64,000 bases of DNA from Myxococcota bacterium (lineage in GTDB: Bacteria > Myxococcota_A > UBA9160 > UBA4427). Every line of letters starts with the position of its first letter. Within the stretch, counting starts at the first letter, position 1. Positions 8,273-18,278 of this stretch are shown here, piece by piece. The stretch covers positions 1 through 64,000 of the forward strand of contig JANQEL010000206.1 in the NCBI GenBank assembly GCA_028278345.1, written 5' to 3'. Position numbers and translations under genes: made by a program. The notes under the pieces are model-generated. The model did not search any database and was not told the origin of the DNA. It saw only the letters and a list, made by a program, of their open reading frames with translations.

Positions 8273-10513
8273 ATGCGCGCCATGCCTGATCGCCCCGCGG
8301 CGGATTCGCCTTCTACCGCAGCGCTCGCGGGTGCCGTTGCGACCCTGTGTCTCGCTTTCGTGTTCGTCGTACCGCTTGCGACGCGCTGTCTCACAATGGC
8401 GGACGAGGGGTATCTCCTCCTGCAGGCGCTCGATCTCGCGAATGGCAAGGTGCTCTACCGCGACATGGACGCCTTCGTGACGCCCGGGATGTGGTTCCTC
8501 CTCGCCTTCGTCTTCGAGTGGCTGGAGCCGAGCGTCTGGGCTTCGCGGATCCCGGTGGTGATCGCGTACCTCGGCCTGATCGCACTGGCGTGGCGCATCC
8601 CGGCGCTCGTGTGCGGCGCGCGGGTCGGGTTCGCGAGCGTGGCGGTCATGATGGTCGCGAGCGTCTGGGCCTTTCCCGCCTGGACGTTCGCGTTCTACTC
8701 CCCGTTTTCGGTGCTCTTCGCTCTGGCTGCGCTGGAGCGCTTGTTGGTGTTTCGCGAGGGCGTGTTGTCCGCGGGCGAGGGTGAGCCGCGCAGTCGCCGA
8801 ACCCTCCTACAACTCGGGCTCTGGCTCGGGTGTTCGATCCTCTTCAAGCAGAACTACGGCGTCTTTGCGCTGCTGGGTACCGGGCTCGCCCTCGTCGTCA
8901 TTCGCTACGAGGTGTTGGCGTCGCTTTCGGGCGCGATCCAACGTGCGTTGCGCGATGTCGGCTGGCTCTCCCTCGCGATGGCGGTTGTCGGGCTCCCGAG
9001 CGTGCTCTATCTCGTGGTCACGGGTTCCGTCGACGAGGCCTTCTACAGCCTGGCCGTTCACCCGTTCGAGTTCAGCGGGCGCCACGGTATTCCCTACCTC
9101 GCCTTCGGCGCGCTCTTCGCTCCCGACGTCATGAGCGAAACCCTCGACATCATGACCTACGGCGCCCAGCCCATCTATCGCGCGCCGATTCCTCCGGGCT
9201 TCGTCGAGAGCGCACGCCTGATCGAGCGGATGCACGTGCTGCTGTACTGGTTCCCGCCCCTGATTGCGATCCTGGGTACGACCCTCGCACTCACGGGTCG
9301 CGATGAACGGGCTGCCGCACGAACGAAGAACGACGGTCCCCTGCTGCACGGGGGGCTCGTGAGCGTGTTGCTCGTCGCCTTCTTCGTCTTCTTGGGAACA
9401 TTTCCGCGCGCCGACTTCAATCATCTGATCAATATCTATCAACCGGTGGTAATCGCAGGTGCCGTGGTGTTCGGCATTCTCGGGGATCGGCTGCGTGCGG
9501 TGAGCGCGCTTCGCAGTCGCGTCGTCGGAGTCGCGTTGACCGCGGTGCTGCTGGCCTTCGGGGCCGTCGCGGGCTTCTGGTACTACGCGTTGATTACCAC
9601 GATGAGTTTCGAGGTCGAAGGACCGCGCGGCGGCGTCAAGATCTCCCCTCCCGAAGCGGCGAGTCTGCGCAATCTGATGCGCAACGTCGATCAGCTGAGT
9701 TCACCGGGCGAGGCCCTGCTCACCGTTCCCGACATCGCGATGCTGAACTTCCTGATGGATCGCCCGATGCCAAGTGCCTACTACAACCTCTATGAGCACC
9801 ACATCGCGCACGATGGGGGAGCGGCCGTTGCGCAAGGCGCCGAAGCGATGGACGCCAGGGTGGTCGTCACGCGCCTCAACAACTTCTTCTCGGATCGCGT
9901 AGGCCTGCGCGACTACGCGCCGGCACTGACGCAGTACCTCGATACCCATTTCGAGCAGAAGTACACGATCGGGCGGGCGGAGTATCTCATCTTCACGCGT
10001 CGCGATGAGCCGGTCGCGGCCGAACGATTCACCTCCGTGCTCGACGATTGTTCGCTTCCCTCATCCGGGATCGCGAAGAGCGAGATCGAGGATCATCTGC
10101 TCTTCCGCACCCTCTATCAGACGATGGGCCCGGGGCATGCCCTGCCCGAAGAAACACTGGAGGTGCGCTGTCGGGTCGAGGTGCCCGAGGTCGGGGGGCA
10201 TCTTACGTTCGGCTTCGACCACCCCTTCCCCGTCCTGCGTCGCACACCTGCGTCGCTCCACGCCGAAGTGCTCGTGAACGATGGAGAGGAAACGCGTCGC
10301 GTGTTCTCGGAGTTGATCCAGATCAAGACCGCGCGCGAGCGTCGGATGCGCATTCCGGCACCGCGCGAGTTCAGTGTCGATCTCTCCGACTTCGCGGGAA
10401 GGCCAATCGAACTCGTGCTGCGCGCGACGCGCAACGGGCGGGTGGTGATGTCGAAGAACGCGATGCGCAGCTTCGGCGCCCGCTGGCAACATCCTCGCAT
10501 CGTTTCCAATTGA
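8273..10513 (+). CDS. GT39-like polytopic glycosyltransferase with C-terminal soluble domain
   Basis: This 746-residue protein has many predicted membrane helices over roughly the first 450 residues. An acidic motif after the first helix (ADEGYLL) matches the catalytic loop of GT-C enzymes that use polyprenyl-phosphate sugars (ArnT/PMT type). The C-terminal 300 residues are soluble and probably periplasmic. GGAGG sits seven bases before the ATG at 8273, which supports this start. A paralogue with the same layout is at 13653-15905, and a lipoprotein phosphodiesterase operon lies between them. By family it should move a sugar from a lipid carrier to an envelope glycan, lipid or protein. Donor and acceptor cannot be told from the sequence. 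Confidence 0.75.
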   Translation: MRAMPDRPAADSPSTAALAGAVATLCLAFVFVVPLATRCLTMADEGYLLLQALDLANGKVLYRDMDAFVTPGMWFLLAFVFEWLEPSVWASRIPVVIAYLGLIALAWRIPALVCGARVGFASVAVMMVASVWAFPAWTFAFYSPFSVLFALAALERLLVFREGVLSAGEGEPRSRRTLLQLGLWLGCSILFKQNYGVFALLGTGLALVVIRYEVLASLSGAIQRALRDVGWLSLAMAVVGLPSVLYLVVTGSVDEAFYSLAVHPFEFSGRHGIPYLAFGALFAPDVMSETLDIMTYGAQPIYRAPIPPGFVESARLIERMHVLLYWFPPLIAILGTTLALTGRDERAAARTKNDGPLLHGGLVSVLLVAFFVFLGTFPRADFNHLINIYQPVVIAGAVVFGILGDRLRAVSALRSRVVGVALTAVLLAFGAVAGFWYYALITTMSFEVEGPRGGVKISPPEAASLRNLMRNVDQLSSPGEALLTVPDIAMLNFLMDRPMPSAYYNLYEHHIAHDGGAAVAQGAEAMDARVVVTRLNNFFSDRVGLRDYAPALTQYLDTHFEQKYTIGRAEYLIFTRRDEPVAAERFTSVLDDCSLPSSGIAKSEIEDHLLFRTLYQTMGPGHALPEETLEVRCRVEVPEVGGHLTFGFDHPFPVLRRTPASLHAEVLVNDGEETRRVFSELIQIKTARERRMRIPAPREFSVDLSDFAGRPIELVLRATRNGRVVMSKNAMRSFGARWQHPRIVSN

Positions 10514-10527
10514 CGGGGCGACGAAGC

Positions 10528-12180
10528 TCAGTCGGTCGCGGAGGCCGGATCGCCCGCGAGTCGTGCCGCGACTTCCTCGTGGCCCGCGTCGATCGCTAGA
10601 TCGCGCGGGGTCTTGCCCTTCATGTTGCGCGCGTCGCGGTTGGAGCCGGCTTCGAGCAGCAGCTGCACGCACTCGGCATGTCCCTCTTCGGCGGCAGTGT
10701 GAAGGGGTGTCTTGTTCCCAATCGCAGCGATGCGCGGGTCGGCACCCTTTTCGAGCAGCGCGGTCATCATCTCGGGCTGCCCCTGCTGTGCGCTCATGTA
10801 GAGGGGCGTCGCGCCATCCTTGTTGCGCGCGTCGAGCTCCGCACCGCCTTCGAGCAGCATGTCGGCGGTATCGATCAGGCCGCGGGATGCTGCGCGGTGG
10901 AGCGGTGTCGTCTGGTTGGCTCCGCGTGCCCGTACGTCGGCGCCGTGTTCGATCAGTCGTTGCGCGACCTCGCCGTACCCCATGCGCGCTGCGTTGTGGA
11001 GGGGCGTGTCGCCCTTCTCGTCGCGTGATTCGAGGGGAGTCTCGGCATCGAGCAGTGCATCCACGGCGTCGCCGCGGCCCTCCAGCGCGGCCAGGTGGAG
11101 TGGCGTTGCACCTGTCTCGTCGGATGCATCGCTTCGTGCCCCGGCTTCGAGCAGTCGGTCGAGCGGTTCGACATGACCTTCCCGGGCGGCGAGGTGCAGA
11201 GGGGTATGACCTTCGCGATCCCTGGCTTCGAGTGGGCTTCCGCGCTCGATCAGGACCTCGACCACCCGTTCGCGGTCGTGCAGCGCGGCGATGTGCAGTG
11301 CGGCGCGACCATCGTGGTTTCGCTTGTCGCTCGGCAGGCCCGCTTCGACGAGTCGCGAAGCAATGCCCTCGTGGCCCGCGCGCGCTGCGACGTGCAGTGC
11401 GGTATCGCCCGCGAGATCGCCGTTTTCGATCGGACTCCCGGCTTCGAGTAGGGCGCCGAGCGAAGCTTCGTGGCCGTGCCACGCAGCGATGTGAAGCGCG
11501 AGATGCTCGCGTTGATCGGTCGCGCCGGGATCTTCACCGGCGAGCACGAGCTTGGGAATGGTTCCGGCGGCGTCGCCCTGGGCGGCGACGTGCAGGGCGG
11601 TGCCCTCGCGCGTGCGGAGCGTCGCGGGTCTGGCTCCGGCGGCGAGCAACGCCTCTGCGACTTCGTCGTGTCCCTGCTGCAGCGCGAGGTAGAGCGGTGT
11701 GAAGCCGGTCGATGTCCGGAGGTCGGCTTCGAGGCCGAGGGCGACGAGGCGTGCGACGGCGCTGTGTGCACCAGCGTGGGCTGCGGCGTGCAGTGCCGTC
11801 CAACCCCCCGCGGCCCTCGCGCGCGGATCGGCGCCGGCACGGAGGAGACCCTCGATCACGGAGGCGTGATCTTCGCGTGCGGCGAGGTAGAGGGGCGTCT
11901 GGTTCTGTGGCCCGGGCTGATCGACATCGGCTCCCGCCGCGACGATCGCTTCGGTGGCGGCGAGGCTTCCGCTCATCGCGGCGACGTGGAGCAATGCGAA
12001 ACCATCCTCGTTGCGAAGCGCGAGGTGAGACGCGTCGAGCTGTTCGCGCAGCTCGCCTGTCTCCTCTGTATCGATCCACGAGAACGGGTCGGGCGCTTCG
12101 GCTTCCGGGGACGAGCACCCGACGGCGAAGAGCGAAGCGCCGACGACGGCCGCGACCGTTCCTCGGAGGTCGCGCGCCAT
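10528..12180 (-). CDS. Ankyrin-repeat lipoprotein (about 15 repeats)
   Basis: This is a 550-residue lipoprotein. The signal peptide ends in the lipobox FAVGC with a serine-rich start to the mature chain. About 15 regular ankyrin repeats follow, many with textbook TPLHLAAREGH-type helices, up to a short tail. Its start codon overlaps the stop of the upstream phosphodiesterase gene by one base (TGATG), so the two are probably translated together. This suggests that the ankyrin scaffold works with that enzyme at the membrane. It resembles the ankyrin lipoprotein at 822-3074 in design but not closely in repeat sequence. The binding partner is unknown. Confidence 0.85.
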   Translation of the reverse strand: MARDLRGTVAAVVGASLFAVGCSSPEAEAPDPFSWIDTEETGELREQLDASHLALRNEDGFALLHVAAMSGSLAATEAIVAAGADVDQPGPQNQTPLYLAAREDHASVIEGLLRAGADPRARAAGGWTALHAAAHAGAHSAVARLVALGLEADLRTSTGFTPLYLALQQGHDEVAEALLAAGARPATLRTREGTALHVAAQGDAAGTIPKLVLAGEDPGATDQREHLALHIAAWHGHEASLGALLEAGSPIENGDLAGDTALHVAARAGHEGIASRLVEAGLPSDKRNHDGRAALHIAALHDRERVVEVLIERGSPLEARDREGHTPLHLAAREGHVEPLDRLLEAGARSDASDETGATPLHLAALEGRGDAVDALLDAETPLESRDEKGDTPLHNAARMGYGEVAQRLIEHGADVRARGANQTTPLHRAASRGLIDTADMLLEGGAELDARNKDGATPLYMSAQQGQPEMMTALLEKGADPRIAAIGNKTPLHTAAEEGHAECVQLLLEAGSNRDARNMKGKTPRDLAIDAGHEEVAARLAGDPASATD

Positions 12181-13523
12181 CAGGGCGAGTCCGACTCGAT
12201 GTAACCGAGGGCCTTCAAGCGCTCGACCATCTCATCTTCACCGCCGGAGACCGAAGCGGCCGAGTCGATGAAGTCGACGGCGAGCCCCTCGTACGAGGCC
12301 ACCGGTGCGACACCCGACTCCTCCAGGAAGGCCGCGGCCGTTCCGTCCATGTCACGCGCTTCGGGGAGGCCGAGCCAGCGCAGGAGCGTCGGCGCGATGT
12401 CGTTGACGCCGAGCCCCTCGACCACGTGGCCGGCCGGGATGCCTGCACCGCGCGCGTAGAAGATCCCGTTGATCGCCTTCTCGGTGTGGTGGTTGCCGGT
12501 GAGGCGCATCATCGACTCGTGGGCCTCGAAGCCGTGATCCGAGAGCACGACGACGAGGTCATCCGGTGCGAAACCCGCGATCAACTCGCCGATCAGGGCG
12601 TCTGCGAACTCGTAGTAGCGATAGAGCGCATCGCGTCCACCAGCGCGTTCTTCGTCGTCGGGAACCAGGCCATCGCTGTAGTGCTCCGCGGGTTCGAGGA
12701 CACCCCAGAGGTAGTGGGAGACGCGGTCGATGCCCGGCAGCAGGAGCAGGGTGAAGTCGGGCTGCTCTTCGCGCAGGATCTCGAGGGTCATCTGGGCGAG
12801 GGCGGCGTCCTCTTCGAAGCGCCTCTGCAGTTCGTCGCGCAGCACCCAGCGCGGAAGCGTGCGTGCCTCGTGGAAGGGGCTCTCGAAATCGGGAAGTGGT
12901 GTGGCGCGCGCTTCGATCAAACCCGCCAGGCGTTGATTCCATTCGGGCGGGTGGATGACTTCTCCCACCCTGCTCTTCGCGGCACCGACGAGGCGCTCTC
13001 TTTCGTCGATCTGGGTGGTGAGGATGTGATCGCTCACCATCACACCGTTGATCCGTTCGAGGGGAAAGGTGTTCCAGAAGTTGACGACGGCGACTTCGAG
13101 CCCCGCCGCGCTCGCGATCGTCCAGAGCGGGCGCGTTCGACGATGGCGACTCGTGTAGAGATGCTGCCGGCCGTCGCGGCCCCCGAAGGAGAAGGTGACG
13201 ATGCCGTGCTTCTCGGGAACCATGCCGGTCGCGATCGTGTTCCAGATGCGGGGGCTGTGGATCGGGATGGCCGAACGAAGGGGGCCGTGTGCACCCTCGC
13301 TGGCGATCCTTGCGAGGTTCGGCAGGCGGCCTTCGGCGATCAACGGATCGACCACGCGGGGTGATGCGCCATCGACTCCGATGACGATGGCGCGGCCACG
13401 GGGTGACGGAGTTTCCGGATCCGCGCAGGCGATGGGCAGCAAGAGGGCCCCGAAGAGCGCGGCGAAGCCGACCCATGGCACCACCGAAGCGAAGCGCGGG
13501 TGTCGGATGTCGGGGATAAACAA
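12180..13523 (-). CDS. Lipoprotein of the alkaline phosphatase / type I phosphodiesterase superfamily
   Basis: This is a 447-residue enzyme of the alkaline-phosphatase superfamily. After a lipobox signal (LPIAC) it shows the first metal-site strand (IVIGVDGASP), PNLARIASEGAHG, a region around HSPRIWNTIATG where the nucleophile should lie, and late metal ligands in LSDHGFEAHE and GNHH. It should hydrolyse or transfer phosphate esters at the periplasmic or outer face; the substrate is unknown. I chose the TTG at 13523 because GAAGG lies ten bases upstream and it yields a complete lipoprotein signal; two GTG codons just downstream are alternatives. The open frame extends far upstream only as antisense to the glycosyltransferase gene. 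Its stop overlaps the ankyrin gene start, and it sits between two GT39-like genes. Confidence 0.8.
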   Translation of the reverse strand: MFIPDIRHPRFASVVPWVGFAALFGALLLPIACADPETPSPRGRAIVIGVDGASPRVVDPLIAEGRLPNLARIASEGAHGPLRSAIPIHSPRIWNTIATGMVPEKHGIVTFSFGGRDGRQHLYTSRHRRTRPLWTIASAAGLEVAVVNFWNTFPLERINGVMVSDHILTTQIDERERLVGAAKSRVGEVIHPPEWNQRLAGLIEARATPLPDFESPFHEARTLPRWVLRDELQRRFEEDAALAQMTLEILREEQPDFTLLLLPGIDRVSHYLWGVLEPAEHYSDGLVPDDEERAGGRDALYRYYEFADALIGELIAGFAPDDLVVVLSDHGFEAHESMMRLTGNHHTEKAINGIFYARGAGIPAGHVVEGLGVNDIAPTLLRWLGLPEARDMDGTAAAFLEESGVAPVASYEGLAVDFIDSAASVSGGEDEMVERLKALGYIESDSP

Positions 13524-13652
13524 TCGTGTGTCGCCTTCGGTGCCGTGCGCGAGCAGGATACCCCCCGTGGGGGTAGCGGGCAATTCAAACGGCCGTCGTG
13601 GCGAAGGCCTCGAGTGGCTAGGGAATAGAAGGTCGCGCAAGCTCCCGCTTCG

Positions 13653-15905
13653 ATGAACGCGCCAGCGGACAATCACTCGAGCGGGCACGATCGCACCACG
13701 CCCGCGACGTTGGCCGCCGTCTTCGTCGTCACGTTGCTCTTCCAGCTGCCGTACTTCGACCGCTGGTATGCCCTGCTCGACGAAGGCCACATCCTGATGT
13801 TCGCCGACATCGTGGCCAGGGGTGGCGAGATCTATCGCGATGCCACCATCTATCCGCTGCCGGGCGCCTTCTATCTCCTCGCCCAGGTCTTCGAGTGGTT
13901 CGGTCCTTCGATCCGGATCTCGCGCTGGATCGTGGTCCTCCAGTTCGCGCTCTTCGTTCCCCTGGTGTTCGTGTGGATGCGCCGTCTCCTCCCCGCCACC
14001 TGGGCGTGGCTCGCCGTCGTGGTCCTGTTGATGTGGCGGGTCTGGTCGTTTCCGCACTGGCAGATGTACAGCTACTCGACCACCGCACTGCTCTTCCTGC
14101 TGGGTTCGTCGACGTGTCTGCTCGCGTGGTTCCGCGACGGGCGCCGCCCGTGGCTGCTCGGTTCGGGGGTGTTGTTCGGCCTCGCCGTCGCGTGCAAGCA
14201 GGACTACGGGGCGGGGATGCTGCTGGCTGCGTGCTTCGTCCTCGGCCTGTGGGCCGCATCGCGACTTCGCGAGGGCGAACCCGGTGTCGGGAACGTGCTC
14301 ATGGGCTTCATCGCGCCCGGCGCTGCGGTCGGTGCGTTGCTCGGTGCGTACTTCCTGGTGAAGGGGATCCTGCCCGACCTCGTGCAGATGACGGTCTTCA
14401 ATCACATGCGCGGGCTCGCGACCTTCGAGTACCCCGCGATCCCCGACCTCTGGCCGCTCTTCACGCAAGACCCGGGGCTTCGCGACACCGTGGGCTTCTT
14501 CAACTACTTCCCCGGTCTGATCTTCACCCTCGACTCCGACGGTGTGCGCAACGGCTTCCTGTTCCGGGAAACCGCGATTCCCGATCTGCTGCTGAAGATC
14601 TTCTACTACGGCCCCCACGCGATCGCGGTCCTGGGCGGCGTGCGCCTTTGGCGCATGCGAAGCGCGATTCGTGAGGCGGCGCGGCGCGAGCGGTTCTTCG
14701 CCGAAGCGCTCCTCTACGCCTTCGCGATGGGGATGCTCCTCGTACTGACGTTGAACAAGCCGCAGGATTACGTGCACTTCGCCGTCGTCTATTGGCCGTT
14801 TCCGATGTTGGGGCTGGTCTACCTCCACGGGCTCTTCACCAGTGAGTCGAAGCGGTCGCGCGCCATGGGTTGGGGCGTGGCCGGTGCGGGCGCGGTGCCC
14901 GGGGTATTGCTTTCGATCTACGGCCTGTCGCTGCTCGTCGAGCTTCGGGCGACGAACACCGTGCCCGTGGCGAGCCCGCGCGCCGGGGTCTACGCGAGCG
15001 AAACCGAAGGGCGGGTGCTCGACGAAATCGTCGCCTACGTCCACGACAACACCGCACCCGAAGATCGCGTCGCGGTGATCCCCTACTTCCCGATCGTGCA
15101 GTTCCTGATGGATCGCCTCGGGCCCCATCGCTCGGCCTACATCGTCTGGCCCTTTCCCGAGTTCGAGGATCGCGATGCACGCATCATTCGCGCGATGGAA
15201 GCCGACCAGACCGACGTCGTGATCTACAACTTCACGCAGTTCGTGAACTTCCCGCTGATGAGCGAGTTCGCCCCCGAACTCTTCGCCTACGTGGTCGATC
15301 ACTACGAGATGGACGAAGTGTTCAGCTACGACCATGCGGGGTACATGCTCGCCGCCCTGCGTCGGCGGTCAGAGCCCGCCCCCGGTACGCGGCTGGCGAG
15401 GGATCCCCAACGCGAAGGCGACGTGTGGATCGAGCACGAGTTCGGTCCGCGTGAACCCCTGCCTCCGGGCGCGCGTGCGGAGGCCGTGAACAGTGGGCGT
15501 TGGCCGTTCCGTCCGGCCATGGCACTTCGGCCCGAGATCGCGCCGAAGCGAAGTGTCTTGGCCCTCGATGCCGATCTCCCCGCGCAGGCGGCACGGCTCG
15601 AGAGCGCATTCGGCGTGAATCCGCGCGCCTGGTTCATGCACCCCGCTTCCGAGATCACCTACCGAGTCGACCTCGTCGACGAGGCAGGTCGCGAGCACGC
15701 GTTGATCGAGCGCACCCTTCGCCCCCACAACGAATTCGACCAGCGAGGCTGGTCGGATTTCGTCCTCGACCTCGGCGCCTTCGCGGGCCAACGCGTACGC
15801 CTGCTCTTCTCGACGGCCACCGAACGCGAAGAGGGTGTCTCGATCTGGGTCGGCGGCTTCGAAGCACCGCGACTCGTCAGCGCGGACTCTGCGACGGAGA
15901 CCTGA
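13653..15905 (+). CDS. GT39-like polytopic glycosyltransferase, paralogue of the gene at 8273
   Basis: This 750-residue membrane protein has the same plan as the gene at 8273: a first helix followed by an acidic motif (LLDEGHILM), about a dozen helices, then a soluble C-terminal region of around 300 residues with probable beta-sandwich character. The shared layout includes a YRDA/YRDMD segment after the acidic motif. It is probably a polyprenyl-phosphate-sugar-dependent GT-C enzyme. No clear Shine-Dalgarno precedes the ATG. Its 3' end overlaps the convergent recD2 gene by 29 nt. The acceptor is unknown; position suggests it belongs with the phosphodiesterase-ankyrin pair in an envelope-modification set. 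Confidence 0.75.
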   Translation: MNAPADNHSSGHDRTTPATLAAVFVVTLLFQLPYFDRWYALLDEGHILMFADIVARGGEIYRDATIYPLPGAFYLLAQVFEWFGPSIRISRWIVVLQFALFVPLVFVWMRRLLPATWAWLAVVVLLMWRVWSFPHWQMYSYSTTALLFLLGSSTCLLAWFRDGRRPWLLGSGVLFGLAVACKQDYGAGMLLAACFVLGLWAASRLREGEPGVGNVLMGFIAPGAAVGALLGAYFLVKGILPDLVQMTVFNHMRGLATFEYPAIPDLWPLFTQDPGLRDTVGFFNYFPGLIFTLDSDGVRNGFLFRETAIPDLLLKIFYYGPHAIAVLGGVRLWRMRSAIREAARRERFFAEALLYAFAMGMLLVLTLNKPQDYVHFAVVYWPFPMLGLVYLHGLFTSESKRSRAMGWGVAGAGAVPGVLLSIYGLSLLVELRATNTVPVASPRAGVYASETEGRVLDEIVAYVHDNTAPEDRVAVIPYFPIVQFLMDRLGPHRSAYIVWPFPEFEDRDARIIRAMEADQTDVVIYNFTQFVNFPLMSEFAPELFAYVVDHYEMDEVFSYDHAGYMLAALRRRSEPAPGTRLARDPQREGDVWIEHEFGPREPLPPGARAEAVNSGRWPFRPAMALRPEIAPKRSVLALDADLPAQAARLESAFGVNPRAWFMHPASEITYRVDLVDEAGREHALIERTLRPHNEFDQRGWSDFVLDLGAFAGQRVRLLFSTATEREEGVSIWVGGFEAPRLVSADSATET

Positions 15906-18135
15906 CCTCCGCCGCACTCCGCAGTCGATCGCGCAGGCGGGTGGTTCGTTCGGCCTGGCCGCGGTCGCGCAGGGCGATCTCGAGGGCCTTGCGCTGGCCG
16001 AGCATCACGACGAGTTGGCGGCCGCGAGTCATGCCAGTGTAGACGAGGTTGCGCCGCAGCATGACGTAGTGGTCGGTCACGATCGGGAGGACGACGGCGG
16101 GGTATTCGGAGCCCTGGCTCTTGTGGATGGTGATCGCGTAGGCGTGGGTGAGTTCGTCGAGCTCGTCCATCGGGTAGCGAAGGGTACGCTCATCGAAGCG
16201 CGCCTCGAGGAGTTTCTCTTCCGCGTCGATGCTCTCGACGCGGCCGATGTCGCCGTTGTAGACGTCCTTGTCGTAGTTGTTGACGACCTGCATCACCTTG
16301 TCGCCAGGGCGGAAGGAGAGGAGTTCCTGGCTCGCGCGCTGGGTCGGGGGCAGCGGATTCAGCAAGCGTTGCAGCTCGATGTTGAGGTTCTGGGCGCCGA
16401 CCGGTCCGCGGTGCATCGGCGTCAGCACCTGGACGTCGTTCGCCGGGTCGAGCCCGAAGCGGGCTTCGATGCGCTCCCCGACCACACGCAGCAGGCGCGC
16501 GAGGGTGTCTTCGGCATCGCGGGTCTCGATGAAGTAGAAGTCGCTGCCCTCGACATTCTCGAGTTCGGGCAGGCGCCCCGCGTTGATCGCATGGGCGCCC
16601 TGGATGATCCGGCTCTCCGCAGCCTGGCGGAAGATCCGGGTGAGCTTCGAGACGGCGACGACGCCGCTTTCGATCAGGTCGAGCAACACCTGGCCCGGGC
16701 CGACGCTCGGCAGCTGGTCGACGTCTCCGATGAAGAGCACCGCACTCGTAAGCGGAACCGCACTCACGAGCGCGTCGAGCAGGCGAACGTCGAGCATCGA
16801 CGATTCGTCGACCACGAGGAGTTCGCAGTCGATCGGGTTCTGGGGCCCGCGCTTGAAGCCGCCGGCACGCCCATCGGCTTCGAGCAGGCGGTGGATCGTC
16901 TGCGCCGAGCGTCCCGTCGTCTCGGCCAGTCGTTTCGCTGCGCGACCCGTCGGTGCGGCGAGCTGGATCAGGGTCCCCGCCTCTGAGACCAGCTCGAGGA
17001 TCGCGCGCACGAGCGTCGTCTTGCCGACACCCGGGCCGCCGGTGAGCACCATCAGCTTCGACGAGAGTGCGCGTTCGATCGCCTCGCGCTGTTCCGGCGC
17101 GAAGGTCAACTCGAACTTCTTCTCACTCGCAGCGATCGCGGCGCTCGTGTCGCGCACGGGCCACGGCAGCTTTCCCTTCGAGAGCTCGACCAGGCGGGCG
17201 GCCGCGCGGACTTCGGCGCGATGGAGTTCGGGAAGGAAGAGGGTGGTGCGACCCTCGTGTTCTTCGCGAATGAGTTCGCGGTTCCGCACGAGTTCATCGA
17301 GGGCGTCGGTCACCAGGGCGGCCGGCACGTCGAGCAACCTCGCGGCGTCGCTCTCGACGGATTCCCACTGTTGTCCACAGTGCCCCTGCTTGACCGCGTT
17401 CCCGAGCACCTCTCGGATGCCCGCTCGCACGCGTGAGGGGGCGTCGTGTTCGAAGCCCAGGCTGCGCGCCATCGCGTCGGCGGTGGCGAAGCCGATGCCC
17501 CGCACGTCGCGAATCAGGCAGTAGGGGTCGCGGCGCAGGGTCTCGAGGGTGGCGGCGCCGTAGGTCTTCTGGATGCGGATCGCCCGTTGCGTTCCGATCC
17601 CGTGCTCGTGGAGGAAGAGCATCACTTCGCGCGCCCCGCGCTGCTCCTCGAACGCGCGCGAGATGCTCTCGCTGCGCGCCTTGCCCACGCCCGGGATCTC
17701 GCGGAGGCGTTCGGGCTCGTGCTCGATCACCTCGAAGACGCGTTCGCCGAAGTGGTCCACCAGTCGCTTGGCGAACCCCTTGCCGATGCCCGGTACCGCC
17801 CCGGATGCGAGGTAGTGCTCGATGCCCTCCCGCGAGGTCGGTGCCGAGATGCGGATCTCGTCCGCCTCGAACTGGCGACCATGGCGCGGATCCTCGCGGT
17901 AGCGCCCCTCGGCTTCGATCCATTCGCCGGCGGAGACGTCGGCGGTGCGGCCGACGACGGTCGCAAGCGCGCGCCCCTCGCGATCCTTCACGCGAAGCAC
18001 GCTGAAGCCGGTTTCCTCGCTGTGGAAGGCGATGCGATCGACGATCCCCGATACGCGGGTGGCCGCGTCCTTCGCGGCGTCGAAGTCGAGGCGGGTCTGT
18101 CGGGTGGCGGACTGGGGTCGCTGGGTCGAGGTCAC
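15877..18135 (-). CDS. recD2: RecD2-family ATP-dependent 5'-3' DNA helicase
   Basis: The 752-residue length fits RecD2. The N-terminal OB-like region (IVDRIAFHSEETGFSVLRV) is followed by tandem helix-hairpin-helix segments (IPGIGKGFAKRLVDHFG and IPGVGKARSESI). The helicase core has Walker A GGPGVGKTT, Walker B LLVVDESSMLD, a Q-type FIGDVDQLPSVGPG motif and the C-terminal UvrD-like motif AYAITIHKSQGSEYP. RecD2 proteins act outside RecBCD in DNA repair and replication-fork processing. Translation appears to begin at the GTG at 18135. No recB or recC lies nearby, as expected for RecD2. Confidence 0.92.
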   Translation of the reverse strand: MTSTQRPQSATRQTRLDFDAAKDAATRVSGIVDRIAFHSEETGFSVLRVKDREGRALATVVGRTADVSAGEWIEAEGRYREDPRHGRQFEADEIRISAPTSREGIEHYLASGAVPGIGKGFAKRLVDHFGERVFEVIEHEPERLREIPGVGKARSESISRAFEEQRGAREVMLFLHEHGIGTQRAIRIQKTYGAATLETLRRDPYCLIRDVRGIGFATADAMARSLGFEHDAPSRVRAGIREVLGNAVKQGHCGQQWESVESDAARLLDVPAALVTDALDELVRNRELIREEHEGRTTLFLPELHRAEVRAAARLVELSKGKLPWPVRDTSAAIAASEKKFELTFAPEQREAIERALSSKLMVLTGGPGVGKTTLVRAILELVSEAGTLIQLAAPTGRAAKRLAETTGRSAQTIHRLLEADGRAGGFKRGPQNPIDCELLVVDESSMLDVRLLDALVSAVPLTSAVLFIGDVDQLPSVGPGQVLLDLIESGVVAVSKLTRIFRQAAESRIIQGAHAINAGRLPELENVEGSDFYFIETRDAEDTLARLLRVVGERIEARFGLDPANDVQVLTPMHRGPVGAQNLNIELQRLLNPLPPTQRASQELLSFRPGDKVMQVVNNYDKDVYNGDIGRVESIDAEEKLLEARFDERTLRYPMDELDELTHAYAITIHKSQGSEYPAVVLPIVTDHYVMLRRNLVYTGMTRGRQLVVMLGQRKALEIALRDRGQAERTTRLRDRLRSAAEVRSPSQSPR

Positions 18136-18240
18136 GGTGGCTTCCGGGGGACCGTGCTGGGGGCGTCACCACACTGCGTCGCATGTTCGCGATTCTCACA
18201 TCCGATCTGTGCGGAGTGTGATTTTCGCATCGGGCTGAAG

Positions 18241-18278
18241 CCAAGCCTACCGGGTTTCGTGCGCGGGCTAAAGCTTGG
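18241..18278 (+). promoter_or_regulatory. Inverted repeat in the leader of the PilZ gene
   Basis: CCAAGC at 18241-18246 is perfectly complementary to GCTTGG at 18273-18278, with 26 bases between, and a tight GGCT/AGCC hairpin lies just before. The structure is 40 bases upstream of a PilZ gene, so a regulatory leader is possible. It does not match the c-di-GMP riboswitch consensus as I know it. Confidence 0.25.

Noticed and set aside
10528..12180. Ankyrin lipoproteins as secreted host effectors
   Set aside because: Lipobox signal peptides point to anchoring in the cell envelope, and nothing else in the window suggests a host-directed secretion system.
13524..15335. Long N-terminal extension of the phosphodiesterase frame
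   Set aside because: It is antisense to the GT39-like gene and precedes a complete lipoprotein signal with its own ribosome-binding site.
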